Assembly: GCF_022867865.1 (NCBI RefSeq) | Contig: NZ_JALIEC010000003.1 | Span: 620,001 to 684,000, forward strand | Direction of reading: 5' to 3' | Source: Phaeobacter sp. J2-8 | GTDB lineage: Bacteria > Pseudomonadota > Alphaproteobacteria > Rhodobacterales > Rhodobacteraceae | Length of the DNA: 64,000 bases | Shown: piece by piece, positions 24,282 through 34,769 of the stretch | How positions within the stretch are numbered: the stretch's first letter is position 1 | How the letters are laid out: every line of letters starts with the position of its first letter | The notes under the pieces: model-generated | Told to the model about the DNA's origin: nothing | Databases searched by the model: none | What the model saw: only the letters and a program-made list of their open reading frames with translations | Program-made: the position numbers and the translations under genes

Positions 24282-26667
24282 TCAACTCAGGTATGTTGTT
24301 GTAAGGGCGTCGGAAATTTCGATCAGCTCGCCGCGCATCGCAATCAGGCTTTCGGTGGTGATGTCGCCGGGCTGGGCCACGCGCAATTGGGTATGAATGC
24401 GCAGCACAAGGCGGCTGGCATCGCCCATGCGCGACAAATGCAACCCTTCGGCCATATGGGCCTCGGCGCGGCGAATTTCATTGATCTGATAGGCGATGGA
24501 TCGCGGGTTGTCGTCGTCCAGCGCCAAAAGGTCGATCACCGTATCGCGGCTGGTCTCCACCGAATAGCGCCGCCGGTGGCTCATCACGCTTTCGCCGATT
24601 TCGACGGCAACATCCAGACCACCATCGGGAATGCCGGGATCGGCAAACCGCGCCAGCAATGCGGCGGTCTGATTGGCGCGTTCCAACGCGCGCCCGATCC
24701 ACAGGAACCGCCAACCGTTGAAGCGGAACATGTTTTCATGCACCAGCCCGGAAAACCCCGCCAGTTTGCGCAGCAGCACGCCCATGGCGCGGGCGGCATC
24801 ATCGCCGTGGTTCAGCCGGGGGGCGAATTCCCGCGCGGTCGAGGCCAGATCCGACAGCGCGTTCCAACCGTCGGTGGAAAATCGGTCCCGCACCTTGGAG
24901 GCGCAACCAAGGCTCGAGTAAACAATCCCAAAAGACCGTCCGGCAGGGGCTCATGCGGGGACATGCCCCAGCCTTCGAGATAGAGCGCCATCGCTTCGGT
25001 CAGGGGCAGGGTGTCCGGCCCATAGGTTTCCAGCCGCCCATGATAGGCACGCAGCATCCGCACCGCCGCTTCGGCGCGTTCCACATAGCGGCCCAACCAA
25101 TAAAGATTGTCCGCCGCGCGCGAGGGCAGAAGCCCCGGCATCCGGCGCAGAAACGGACCTTTGGGGGTTTCCGCCAGCGTGTCCTTGGCCACCGGTTTGT
25201 CCGACACGATCCAGACATCCGCCACCGACCCGCGGCCTGCATCGCCAGGGCGGTTGGATCGGCGGTGCGGCCAATCCGGGCATAGCCCCCGGGCATCACC
25301 ACCCAGCCGCGCGGGGTGCGCGCCGCAAAGACCCGCACCACCATCGGACGCGGCACCAAGGCACCGTCGATCATGGCCAGCATGGTCGACAGGCGCACGG
25401 CCTCTTGACCGACCAGAGCTTTGCCTTCCTGAGTGACCCAATCCTGTACCGTTCCGGGGGTGGATCTGCGCACCTCGTCGCCGAGCGTATAGCTGGCGTT
25501 GGAATCAAATGGCAGATGGGTGGAATTGGCCGGGCCGATCAACATGCGGTCAAGATTGCCCAGCACATAATTGCGCTCTTTGGCCTGCCCGCACCACCAC
25601 GAAGCGATATTGGGCATCTTCAACGGCGCGCCCAGCAGCCGCTGACAGATCCGGGGCAAAAACGCCAGCATGGCACGGGATTCCAGCACGCCCGAGCCGA
25701 GGCAATTCACCATGGTCACCGCGCCGCCGCGCAGCGCCGAAACCATGCCCGGCGTGCCAAGTGCCGAGCCTTCGTCAAGTTCCAGCGGATCGGCAAACCG
25801 TGAATCCAGCCGTCGCCACAACACGCTGATCGGTTGCGGGCCATGAATGGTGCTGACCGTCAGGCGGCCGTTTTCAACCTTCAACTCCTCGCTTTCGAGC
25901 AGCAGAAAGCCAAGATAGCGGGCGATGTAGGCATGTTCGAAATAGGTGTCGGTGTTGGTGCCGGGCGTCAGGATCGCCACCAGATCCATGTCGGTTTCCC
26001 GCAATCCGATCAGCGCATCGCGGAAATGGCGATAAAATCCCGCCAGCCGTTCGATATTCATGCCGGAAAACAGATCCGGGAACACATGGCTTGTTGCCAT
26101 CCGGGTTTCCAGCGCAAAACCGGACCCCGACGGGGCCTGGGTCCGGTCGCCCAGAACAAACCAGCGTCCGTCGGGCGCACGGCCAATTTCAAACGCCAGA
26201 AAATGCAGGAAATTCCCCGACCGGGGCGTGACATTCACGATCGGGCGCAGCCATTCCGGGTTCTGCGCCACCAGCTCGGCGGGCAGCATTCCGTTGCGGA
26301 TCAGATCGCCGGGACCATAAAGGTCGGCCATCACCCGTTCCAACAGGTCGGCGCGCTGGGTGATCCCTTCGACCACGGTCTGCCATTCGGTGCCGTCGAT
26401 CATCACCGGGATATGGCTGAGCGGCCAATCGCGTTCGGTAGAGCCGTCCTGGGTGTATTGCCGGAAATAGACCCCGGCATCATGAAGATATTGGTCGCCG
26501 CGCGTGAAAGCGCGCGACAGACCCTCTGGTGTTTGCCCCGCCAGATGGCGGATCAATGGCTTCCAGACATCCCGCATGGTGCCATTGCGATGCAACAGCT
26601 CGTCCGGCACGCCTTCGGGCGGCGCGTAACCTGAAATCAGGTCAAAGGGTGCCTCGGCCTTGGGCAT
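24282..26667 (-). pseudogene. Circularly permuted ATP-grasp - alpha-E fusion protein, two frameshifts
   Basis: From ATG 26667 the frame encodes a circularly permuted type 2 ATP-grasp domain (TPGTNTDTYFEHAYIARYLG; FLPRICQRLLGAP), then breaks at 25229-25231, where one G/C is missing. The second part holds the end of that domain and the start of an alpha-E domain (RAADNLYWLGRYVERAEAAVRML). A further missing base at 24901-24903 separates it from the rest (KVRDRFSTDGWNAL...SRMGDASRLVLRIHTQL) ending at 24282. Repaired, it is a fusion of about 795 residues. The ATP-grasp part should form a peptide or amide bond using ATP; alpha-E is a helical partner of unknown chemistry. Elsewhere these are often two genes. 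Confidence 0.87.
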
Positions 26668-26714
26668 TTATGCGGCGTCTTTCTATTTGGGTGGGGTCGG
26701 TCCCGTAACGGACC

Positions 26715-29700
26715 CTATACACCCGGCGCGCGCCGCAAATCTACCGTCATTGGAAACTCTGGATGCGGGTTTTCCGCCGGTGGCCAGTAAGATCCCGGTG
26801 TGTGGCCGAATTTTTCGAACCGCGCCAGGCGCCTTGCATCCGCTTCGTTTGTGTTGACCGGGAAGTGGTCATAGTTCCGCCCGCCGGGGTGGGCCACATG
26901 ATAGGTACAGCCCCCCAATGCGTGACCGGTCCAGGTGTCAAAGATGTCAAAGGTCAGTGGCGCATCGACCGGCAGGACCGGGTGCAATGCTTCGGCCGGT
27001 TGCCAGGCCTTGAACCGCACGCCACCGATCGACACGCCGGAGCTGTCGGTCGTATGCATCGGCACCCGGCGCTTGTTGCAGGCCACGATATAGCGGTCCG
27101 GTTCGGTCGCGGTCAGCTGCACCTGCATGCGTTCCACCGAACTGTCGGTATAGCGCACCGTGCCGCCAATTGCGCCGCGCTCGCCCAGAACATGCCAGGG
27201 TTCCAGCGCTTGCCGCACCTCCAGATGCACGCCATCGGCCTCGACCTCGCCGGCAAAGGGGAAACGGAATTCACGCTGGGCCTCGTACCATTCAGAGCGG
27301 AATTCGAACCCGTGTTGCTTCAGATCGCGCAGCACGCCCAGGAAATCCTGCCAGACAAAATGCGGCAGCATGTAACGGTCGTGCAGCACCGTGCCCCAGC
27401 GGACCGGCGTGCCCTGGATCGGGGCCTTCCAGAAACGTGCCAGAAGCGCGCGGATCAGCACCTGTTGTGCCAGCGACATCTTGGAATCCGGTGGCATCTC
27501 GAAGCCACGGAATTCGACCAGACCCAGACGCCCGGTCGGGCCGTCAGGCGAAAACAGCTTGTCGATACAGATCTCGGCGCGGTGGGTGTTGCCGGTCACG
27601 TCAATCAGGATGTTGCGCAACAGACGGTCAACCAACCAAGGTTGGGGCGCCGGACCTTCGCCCGGTGCCGGGATCTGTGACAGTGCGATTTCCAGCTCGT
27701 ACAGCGTGTCGTGGCGTGCTTCGTCGATCCGTGGGGCTTGCGATGTCGGGCCAATGAACAGACCCGAGAACAAGTAGCTGAGCGAGGGGTGGCGCTGCCA
27801 ATAAAGGATCAACGACCGCAGCAGGTCAGGACGGCGCAGGAAGGGCGAGTCATTGGGCGTCAAGCCACCGACAACTACATGGTTGCCGCCGCCGGTGCCG
27901 GTGTGTTTGCCGTCGATCATGAATTTGTCTGCGCCAAGACGGCAATTGCGTGCCTCTTCATAAACGCCGTTGGTGATCGCCTTGCAGTCATCCCAGTTGT
28001 GGGCCGGTTGCACGTTGACCTCGATCACGCCGGGATCGGGTGCGACCTTGATGTTGTTGATCCGGGGATCGTTGGGCGGTGAATAGCCTTCGACATGGAT
28101 CGGCAGGCCCAGTTCCTCGGCGGTTTTCTCTGCTGTGGCCAACAGATCAAGATAGTCTTCCAGCCGTTCGACCGGCGGCATGAACAGGCACAGCTTGCCG
28201 TCGCGCGGCTCCAGCGCGATTGCGGTGCGCACGGCGCCTTCGGTCGGGTCGATCCCGGTGCGGGCCATTTGGTCCATCCGGGTCTGACGCTCGCCTTCGC
28301 CGTCATCCACGGGGGCGGTGACCGGTTGTTTGTGCTCCTTCGAGACATCCGGCGTTGCGGCGGCCTCTTCCTTGGCGATGCGCGTCAACTCTTCGGTCAG
28401 CAGCCGGCGACGTTCGTCGACCTCTTCGTGGAAGTTCGGCAGATCTTCGACATCAAGCGAGGTATCGGCCGGATAGACATATGGGTAAGACACCTCTGGC
28501 ACATGGGGCAGGGCGCCCAATGGCAGGCGGAACCCCACCGGGCTATCGCCGGGGATCAGGAACAGATGGCCGCGCCGGGTCTTCCAGCGCTCCGACCGCC
28601 AGCCGCTTTGCGATTTGGCCTGCCAACGCTGGATCGGCAAGACAAAGCAGGCGGCCTCGTTCAGACCACGGGCAAACACCTTGGCAATGCGCGCTCTTGC
28701 CTCCGGGTCTTTCAGTTTGGGATCGTCGGGCGTGACATTGACCGGCAAATCCGCCTCTTGCAGCACCCAGACCGCCGGGTCCTCAAACGTGGGTTGGGCA
28801 TAATCCGGCTCCAGCCCCAGGTTCTGCGAGAATTTGGTCAGAAACGCCTCGGTCTCTTTGATGCCTGCGGGTTTCTCGGGTTTTTCCTTGGCAATCAGGT
28901 CCGGGTTGGACCAGATCGGTTTGCCATCGCGGCGCCAGTAAAGACCAAAGGTCCAGCGCGGCAGGGTTTCGCCGGGATACCATTTGCCCTGACCGTAATG
29001 CAGGAACCCACCGGGGGCAAAGCGGTCGCGCAACCGGCGGATCAATTGATCGGCAAGCTCGCGCTTTTGCGGGCCGACGGCCGCGGTGTTCCATTCCGGG
29101 CTTTCGTAATCGTCGATCGACACGAATGTCGGCTCGCCGCCCATGGTCAGGCGCATGTCCTGTTCTTCCATTTCGGCGTCGATCTTGTGACCAAGCTTGT
29201 CCAGCGCCTTCCAGGAGTCTTCGGAAAACGGTTTGGTGATCCGGGGGTGTTCGGCGACGCGATTGACCGTCATGTCGAAATCAAATTCGACCTCGGGCTG
29301 GCCGTCGGCGGTGAACCCGCCGGTGATCGGCGCGGCGTTGCGGTAATGCGGTGTCGAACACAGGGGAATGTGGCTCTCGCCGGTCAAGAGGCCAGAGGTC
29401 GGATCAAGCCCGATCCAGCCAGCGCCGGGCAGAAACACCTCGCACCAGGCATGTAGATCGGTGAAATCCACTTCGGTGCCGGCGGGGCCGTCCAGCGACA
29501 CAAGATCGGGCTTCAACTGGATCAGATATCCAGAGGTAAAGCGCGCCGCAAATCCCAGGTTGCGCAGGATCTGCACCAACAACCAGGATGTGTCCCGGCA
29601 GGAGCCCTTTTTCTTTTTCAGTGTCACCTCGGGTGTCTGAACGCCGGGTTCCATGCGGATGACATAACCGATGTCTTTTTCAAGCTGTGCGTTCAGCGCA

Positions 29701-30137
29701 ACCAGAAAATCGACAGTATTTTTTGCCTTCTTTGGCAGCTTCGACAGATATTTCGCCAGACGCGGCCCGGTTTTTTCCGGTTTGCGATAAATCACCAGAT
29801 CATCGCCGAATTCATCCGGGTATTTGAACGGGAACTTCTCTGCGGTTTCATCAACAAAGAAATCAAACGGGTTATAGACCGTCATATCGGCCACCAGATC
29901 GACCTCGATGCGGAATTCCCGCACCGGTTCGTGGAAAACAAACCGGGACTGCCAGTTGCCATAGGGGTCTTGCTGGTGGTTCACAAAGTGATCTTCCGGC
30001 GTCACCTTCAGCGAGTGCGAGATGACCCGCGTTCGCGAATGCGGGGCCGGTCGAAGGCGAATGATTTGCGGCCCCAATGTGACCGGGCGGTCGTATTTGT
30101 AATGGGTCAGATGTCTGATGCTTGCCGTAATAGTCAT
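26715..30137 (-). CDS. DUF2126 protein with N-terminal transglutaminase domain
   Basis: A very long (1140 residues) cytoplasmic protein. Residues 1-260 are a transglutaminase-like domain with Cys180 ([10 protein letters not shown]), His229 (DLHAWCEVF) and Asp245 (GLDPTSG). The remaining 880 residues form the DUF2126 region, including [12 protein letters not shown] near 340 and a Gly-rich [15 protein letters not shown] segment; from memory, this region has been proposed to be a circularly permuted carboxylate-amine ligase. It starts the minus-strand operon with the ATP-grasp/alpha-E fusion and a second transglutaminase. The product is probably an unusual peptide or modified protein end, still unknown. 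Confidence 0.9.
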   Translation of the reverse strand: MTITASIRHLTHYKYDRPVTLGPQIIRLRPAPHSRTRVISHSLKVTPEDHFVNHQQDPYGNWQSRFVFHEPVREFRIEVDLVADMTVYNPFDFFVDETAEKFPFKYPDEFGDDLVIYRKPEKTGPRLAKYLSKLPKKAKNTVDFLVALNAQLEKDIGYVIRMEPGVQTPEVTLKKKKGSCRDTSWLLVQILRNLGFAARFTSGYLIQLKPDLVSLDGPAGTEVDFTDLHAWCEVFLPGAGWIGLDPTSGLLTGESHIPLCSTPHYRNAAPITGGFTADGQPEVEFDFDMTVNRVAEHPRITKPFSEDSWKALDKLGHKIDAEMEEQDMRLTMGGEPTFVSIDDYESPEWNTAAVGPQKRELADQLIRRLRDRFAPGGFLHYGQGKWYPGETLPRWTFGLYWRRDGKPIWSNPDLIAKEKPEKPAGIKETEAFLTKFSQNLGLEPDYAQPTFEDPAVWVLQEADLPVNVTPDDPKLKDPEARARIAKVFARGLNEAACFVLPIQRWQAKSQSGWRSERWKTRRGHLFLIPGDSPVGFRLPLGALPHVPEVSYPYVYPADTSLDVEDLPNFHEEVDERRRLLTEELTRIAKEEAAATPDVSKEHKQPVTAPVDDGEGERQTRMDQMARTGIDPTEGAVRTAIALEPRDGKLCLFMPPVERLEDYLDLLATAEKTAEELGLPIHVEGYSPPNDPRINNIKVAPDPGVIEVNVQPAHNWDDCKAITNGVYEEARNCRLGADKFMIDGKHTGTGGGNHVVVGGLTPNDSPFLRRPDLLRSLILYWQRHPSLSYLFSGLFIGPTSQAPRIDEARHDTLYELEIALSQIPAPGEGPAPQPWLVDRLLRNILIDVTGNTHRAEICIDKLFSPDGPTGRLGLVEFRGFEMPPDSKMSLAQQVLIRALLARFWKAPIQGTPVRWGTVLHDRYMLPHFVWQDFLGVLRDLKQHGFEFRSEWYEAQREFRFPFAGEVEADGVHLEVRQALEPWHVLGERGAIGGTVRYTDSSVERMQVQLTATEPDRYIVACNKRRVPMHTTDSSGVSIGGVRFKAWQPAEALHPVLPVDAPLTFDIFDTWTGHALGGCTYHVAHPGGRNYDHFPVNTNEADARRLARFEKFGHTPGSYWPPAENPHPEFPMTVDLRRAPGV

Positions 30138-30613
30138 ATTGTCCGCCTACATTTGGTCCCCGACATAGTTGATGCCTGTTCGGGTAAGTCAATGTAAAGC
30201 TCTGCTTCCTTCAACGGCCCGGCAATATAAAAGCTTTGCGCGATTGCCTGCTTTTTCGGCATCGGGACTGGCGGTGGCGGCCGCGGATGGTCAATGCGTT
30301 GCCGTCATGCAACAAACATCCAGGCCCCAGGGCAGGGTTCGACGATTTTTCAGACAGACCTGTTTCACGGCGGGCGCAGTTGAAATCGGTTGCAAATCGG
30401 CCCGGCAGCCCCCCGAAAAACGGCACAAATTCCCCGAAATCATTGAAGCCCCGGAACTTATCCACATCACATGTGATGCCGATGTCTCTGGATTCCCCGC
30501 AAAAATTAGACCCGACAACGAAAAAAGTCTTTTTTGGGGCGTGGGGATCAGGTAATGTCGAAGTAATGAAACGACGTGACCCACTGTGTAAAGAGGTCAC
30601 GCGAGGTAGAGCG
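30138..30613. other. Divergent upstream region between DUF2126 and adhesin genes
   Basis: About 475 bases. An open frame runs from 30236 into the adhesin gene, but its first 126 codons resemble nothing and are probably untranslated leader. The only structure noted is the palindrome AAAAAAG-T-CTTTTTT at 30521-30535, which could be a regulatory site or weak bidirectional terminator. Promoters for both flanking genes must lie here; I could not place them with confidence. Confidence 0.5.
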
Positions 30614-33600
30614 GTGAAAGTTATGAATGCGATAGATTATGTCGTCCGCACATCTGCGGGCGCAATTCAACGTGACGTATTACAGTCGGGTGACCAAAAC
30701 GCGGTTATCGCAGTGGCGCCTGGGGCGGAAGTCTCACTGAATTTGATGCAGTCGGACATGCGCGGATATACCCGCAGCGGCGAAAATCTGCATATTGAAT
30801 TGGCCGATGGCCGGGTCATCACGCTGCAAGGCTATTTTGCCGATGTCGCGGACGAGCCGCGGTTGTTCATCAGCAGCGACGGTGTCCTGCACGAAGTATT
30901 CTTTGCCGAAGGCAACAATGGCGTTCTGTTCGCCGAATATGGTCAAAGCGCCGAATGGGGCAAGTGGTCGCCGAACGACGCGCTGATCCACTCTGGCCGT
31001 CCCGAGGTGGTGACAGCCGAGGTGTATGGCGCAGAAGACAACGAAGTGTCGATGCTGGCCGCGGGCCTTTTGGGCGGTGGATCGCTCTTGGGGGCGGCTG
31101 GTGCGGCGGGTGCGGCGGCGCTTGGTCTTGCGGCCCTTGGTGGCGGCAGCAGTGGCGGCGGAGGCAACGGGGCGGGCCCGGTTGCGCCGACCGTGGACGA
31201 CACATCTGTTGTCGTGGGCGGCGATGGCGCCGATGAAACCGTGACGGTCACCGGCACGGGCGAGCCTGGCGACGAAGTCGAAGTGGTCATTGGCGGCGAA
31301 ACCGTGAATACCGTTGTTGATGACAATGGCGAATGGGAAGTTGTCTTTGAGGGTGAGAATTTCCCCGACGACGGCACCTATCCTGTTGAGGTAACAGTCT
31401 CCGGCGACGGCGAAGATGACGTGACCGAGCTGACCGGTCCCGAAGTGGTGATTGACCTGACCGGTCCGGCAACGGCCGTCACCGGGGGCACCGCAGAGGC
31501 GGGCGATCTGATCAACCTCGAAGCGCATCCCAATGGGCTGACGGTTACCGGCACGGGCGAAGTTGGCGCCGGGGTCACCGTGACCATCGACGACGTCACG
31601 CATGAAACCACCGTGGACGAAACCGGTGGCTGGTCCGTCGATTTCACCCAGGATGAAATTGCCGGTGGGGAATATACCACCGACGTGACCGTGGTGTCGG
31701 AAGACAGCTTTGGCAACACCACCACATTGACCGAAACGGTTGTGGTCGACACGATCCCGAATGACATCACGATCAATACCGCCGTCATCGGCGCCGAAGG
31801 CGTGGTGAACGCGGATGAGGCCGCCGGCGAGGTTGTGATCACCGGCACGGCAACACCCGGCGCAGCGCTTGAGGTTGCGGTGGCTGGCCTGACCCAATCT
31901 GTGACGGCTGACGCGGATGGCAATTGGACCACGACATTGCCCAGCGGCACCCTGGCCGCAGGTGAATATGATGCGCCGATCACCGTGACGTCGACCGATG
32001 GCGCCGGAAACGCATCGTCGGTATCGGGCAGCTTTGCGGTGGATACCATCCCGAACGACATCACCATCAACACCGCGATCATTGGTGGCGACGGTGTGGT
32101 GAACGCCGATGAAGCGACCGGCGATCTGGCAATCACCGGCACAGCGACGCCGGGCGCCGTTGTGGACGTGACCGTTGCGGGCGTGACCCAATCGGTGACC
32201 ACGGATGCATCCGGCAATTGGGGTTTCACCCTGGCCGGCGGCAGCTTTGAGCCTGGTGAATATGATGCCACCATCACCGCAACTTCGACCGATGCGGCGG
32301 GCAATACGTCTTCTGTGTCGGGGCAGGTCACGATCGACACTGTGCCCAATGACATCACCATCAACACCGCAATCATTGGTGGCGACGGCGTGGTGAATGC
32401 TGGCGAAGCGGCGGGTGATCTGGCGATCACCGGCACGGCGACGCCGGGCGCTGTGGTGGATGTGACCGTTGCGGGTGTGACCCAATCGGTGACCACGGAT
32501 GCATCCGGCAATTGGGGCTTTACCCTGCCGGGTGGCAGCTTTGCGGCGGGCGTCTATGATGCGCCGATCACCGCAACATCGACCGATGCCGCAGGCAATA
32601 CCAGCGGCACCGCCAGCACGGTACAGATTGATACCGAGGTTTCGGTCACGCTGAACGATGCCAGCATCGAAACCGATGGTGTCATCAATGCGGAAGAGCG
32701 GGCCGATGGGGTCCAGGTGACCGGCACAGCCGAGGCCGGCGCAACGGTCGAGGTGACCATGGGCACCGCGACGCTGACCACGCTGGCCGGGGCCGATGGC
32801 CAATGGTCTGTGTCCTATTCGGCCGCGGATGTTCCCACGGGCGAGGTTTCGGTACCGATCAATGTGACTGCCACCGACAGCAACGGCAATGTGACCACGA
32901 CCAGCGGTTCCGTGCAGGTCGACAGCTTGGTCACGCCATTACAGCTGGATGCGCTGCCCGGCGGCAGCGATGCGGTTGTGAATGCCGAAGAGGCGCTTCA
33001 GGGTCTGACCCTGACGGGCGTTGTTGAACCCGGCAGCAGCCTGACTGTCACCCTTGATGGTGTCAGCCATGCCGCGACCGTGGCGGCGGATGGCACATGG
33101 AGCGTGGCCTTCCCGGCGTCCGATCTGCCGTCTGGCGAGCAATCAGTCACTCTTGATCTGACTGCGACGGATCAGGCCGGCAACACCCGGACCGAAACCC
33201 AGATGGCGAGCTTTGACACCGATGCGGGGACGCTGACGTTGTCGTCTGAGGCGATCGAAGGTGACGATGTCATCAATATGGTCGAAGCTTCGGACGGCGT
33301 GGTGATCCACGGCACGTCCAATCCCGGCGCGACTGTCACTGTGACATTGGCGGGGGTGACCCATACCGCGCTGACCGATGCGGCGGGCAATTGGACCACG
33401 ACCTATGGCGCGAACGAGATCGCACCCGGCACCTATCAGGCCGACATCACGGCTGAAACCACCGATGCGGCGGGCAACACATTGCAGGTCAGCGACAGTG
33501 TTCAGGTCGACACCGAGGTGGTGAATTTTGCCAATCTCGACGTTTCGGCCGGAACCGACGATGTGATCAACGCCGCAGAAGCCAGCCAGGGGGTGACCAT

Positions 33601-34681
33601 CACCGGCACCACCGAGCCGGGCGCAAGCGTCATGGTCACGATCGAAGGCGAGAGCCGCCCCGGGGTTGTGGATGCCAATGGCAATTGGTCGGCCATGTTC
33701 GAAGATGGATCGATCACCGCCGGCGAATATGACACGACCGTAAGCGTCACAAGCACCGATGCTGTCGGCAACGTCGCCGAAATCAGCGAACCTGTGCGGA
33801 TCGACACCTTTGTCAACACGCTGGCGCTGACGTCCTCTTCTGCGGGCAGCGATGGGGTGGTGAACACCGAAGAACTGCAATCCGGCGATGCGCTGCAACT
33901 TGCAGGGCAGGTGGAGCCGGGGTCGGTGGTGTCTGTCGCCTTCAACGGTCAGGATTATGTGGCAACGGTGGCCGCGAGCGGTGCCTGGACGGTGGATATC
34001 CCGGCAGCAAATGTGCCGCTGGGCGAATATGAAGCCTCTTTCGCGGTGTCGGCCACCGATGCGGCGGGCAACACCGATACCATCACCGAAACGCTGCAAA
34101 TCGACACCGAAGCCCCTGATGGGGCAATCATCGAAAGCATCACCCAGGGTGTCACCGGCATTCGTGGCATTTCCACCCAGCTCAGCGATGACACGCAGGA
34201 TGTTCTGCAAGTGTCTGAAACCGGGGTGGTCAGTGATGTGAACATGACCGCCGTCGACATTCCGGCAATCAACGAGACCAACTTCATCTTTGCACAAAAC
34301 GTGCCGGATGGGTCGGATCTGATTGTCAGCACAACGGATGATGCGGGCAACAGTCGGTCGAACTATCTGGTGCTTGACGACGAGGTTGTCGGCACCGAGG
34401 TCAGCCTCGGCAATCCCGGATTGGGCGCGCATAATGTCGAAGCGGTTGATCTGGAATTTGCCGAAGAGGCGCATTTGACCCTGAGCGAGGCAGATGTTGT
34501 GGCGCTGTCCGGTGCCAGCGATACGCTGACCGTTTATGGCGATGGCGACGATCAGGTGACCCTGACCGGGGCGACCCATCTGGGCCGCGTAACCAATGGC
34601 GATGGCCAGAGCTTTGCTGAATATCAATTGGGCGATGCGACGGTATTGATCGACGAAGACATCACCAACGTTGTCATCTGA
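30614..34681 (+). CDS. Bap-like Ig-repeat surface adhesin, type I secretion substrate
   Basis: 1355 residues from GTG 30614, seven bases after GAGG; ATG 30623 (MNAIDYVVR) is an alternative. An N-terminal BapA-prefix-like domain (4-135) is followed by a Gly/Ala-rich hydrophobic stretch, then about ten bacterial Ig-like repeats of roughly 98 residues (VNADEA...VTITGTxxPGAxVxV...DGNW...TSTDAAGN). The C-terminal region (HLTLSEADVVALSG...VTLTG...YQLGDATVLIDED) resembles the secretion-signal end of large T1SS adhesins; there are no GGxGxD RTX nonapeptides. It is acidic, cysteine-free in the repeats, and lies directly before its exporter genes. Likely role: biofilm or surface attachment. Confidence 0.88.
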   Translation: MKVMNAIDYVVRTSAGAIQRDVLQSGDQNAVIAVAPGAEVSLNLMQSDMRGYTRSGENLHIELADGRVITLQGYFADVADEPRLFISSDGVLHEVFFAEGNNGVLFAEYGQSAEWGKWSPNDALIHSGRPEVVTAEVYGAEDNEVSMLAAGLLGGGSLLGAAGAAGAAALGLAALGGGSSGGGGNGAGPVAPTVDDTSVVVGGDGADETVTVTGTGEPGDEVEVVIGGETVNTVVDDNGEWEVVFEGENFPDDGTYPVEVTVSGDGEDDVTELTGPEVVIDLTGPATAVTGGTAEAGDLINLEAHPNGLTVTGTGEVGAGVTVTIDDVTHETTVDETGGWSVDFTQDEIAGGEYTTDVTVVSEDSFGNTTTLTETVVVDTIPNDITINTAVIGAEGVVNADEAAGEVVITGTATPGAALEVAVAGLTQSVTADADGNWTTTLPSGTLAAGEYDAPITVTSTDGAGNASSVSGSFAVDTIPNDITINTAIIGGDGVVNADEATGDLAITGTATPGAVVDVTVAGVTQSVTTDASGNWGFTLAGGSFEPGEYDATITATSTDAAGNTSSVSGQVTIDTVPNDITINTAIIGGDGVVNAGEAAGDLAITGTATPGAVVDVTVAGVTQSVTTDASGNWGFTLPGGSFAAGVYDAPITATSTDAAGNTSGTASTVQIDTEVSVTLNDASIETDGVINAEERADGVQVTGTAEAGATVEVTMGTATLTTLAGADGQWSVSYSAADVPTGEVSVPINVTATDSNGNVTTTSGSVQVDSLVTPLQLDALPGGSDAVVNAEEALQGLTLTGVVEPGSSLTVTLDGVSHAATVAADGTWSVAFPASDLPSGEQSVTLDLTATDQAGNTRTETQMASFDTDAGTLTLSSEAIEGDDVINMVEASDGVVIHGTSNPGATVTVTLAGVTHTALTDAAGNWTTTYGANEIAPGTYQADITAETTDAAGNTLQVSDSVQVDTEVVNFANLDVSAGTDDVINAAEASQGVTITGTTEPGASVMVTIEGESRPGVVDANGNWSAMFEDGSITAGEYDTTVSVTSTDAVGNVAEISEPVRIDTFVNTLALTSSSAGSDGVVNTEELQSGDALQLAGQVEPGSVVSVAFNGQDYVATVAASGAWTVDIPAANVPLGEYEASFAVSATDAAGNTDTITETLQIDTEAPDGAIIESITQGVTGIRGISTQLSDDTQDVLQVSETGVVSDVNMTAVDIPAINETNFIFAQNVPDGSDLIVSTTDDAGNSRSNYLVLDDEVVGTEVSLGNPGLGAHNVEAVDLEFAEEAHLTLSEADVVALSGASDTLTVYGDGDDQVTLTGATHLGRVTNGDGQSFAEYQLGDATVLIDEDITNVVI
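32046..32633 (+). repeat. Two near-identical 294-bp Ig-repeat units inside the adhesin gene
   Basis: The units 32046-32339 and 32340-32633 (98 codons each) are nearly identical in DNA, differing mainly at synonymous positions; the preceding unit (from about 31750) is more diverged. They indicate recent duplication and a site where unit number may change by recombination. Confidence 0.8.
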
Positions 34682-34769
34682 CACCAACATTAGTAGGGCC
34701 GCGGCGATGCCGCGGCCCGTGCTTCGGACAAGACCGACCATAAAAACAAGCGCGAAAGGCAGTGCGCGG

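Noticed and set aside
30236-30613. Upstream in-frame extension of the adhesin gene
   Set aside because: The extra residues have no similarity to the BapA-type start, and the GAGG site at 30603-30606 is properly spaced only for GTG 30614.
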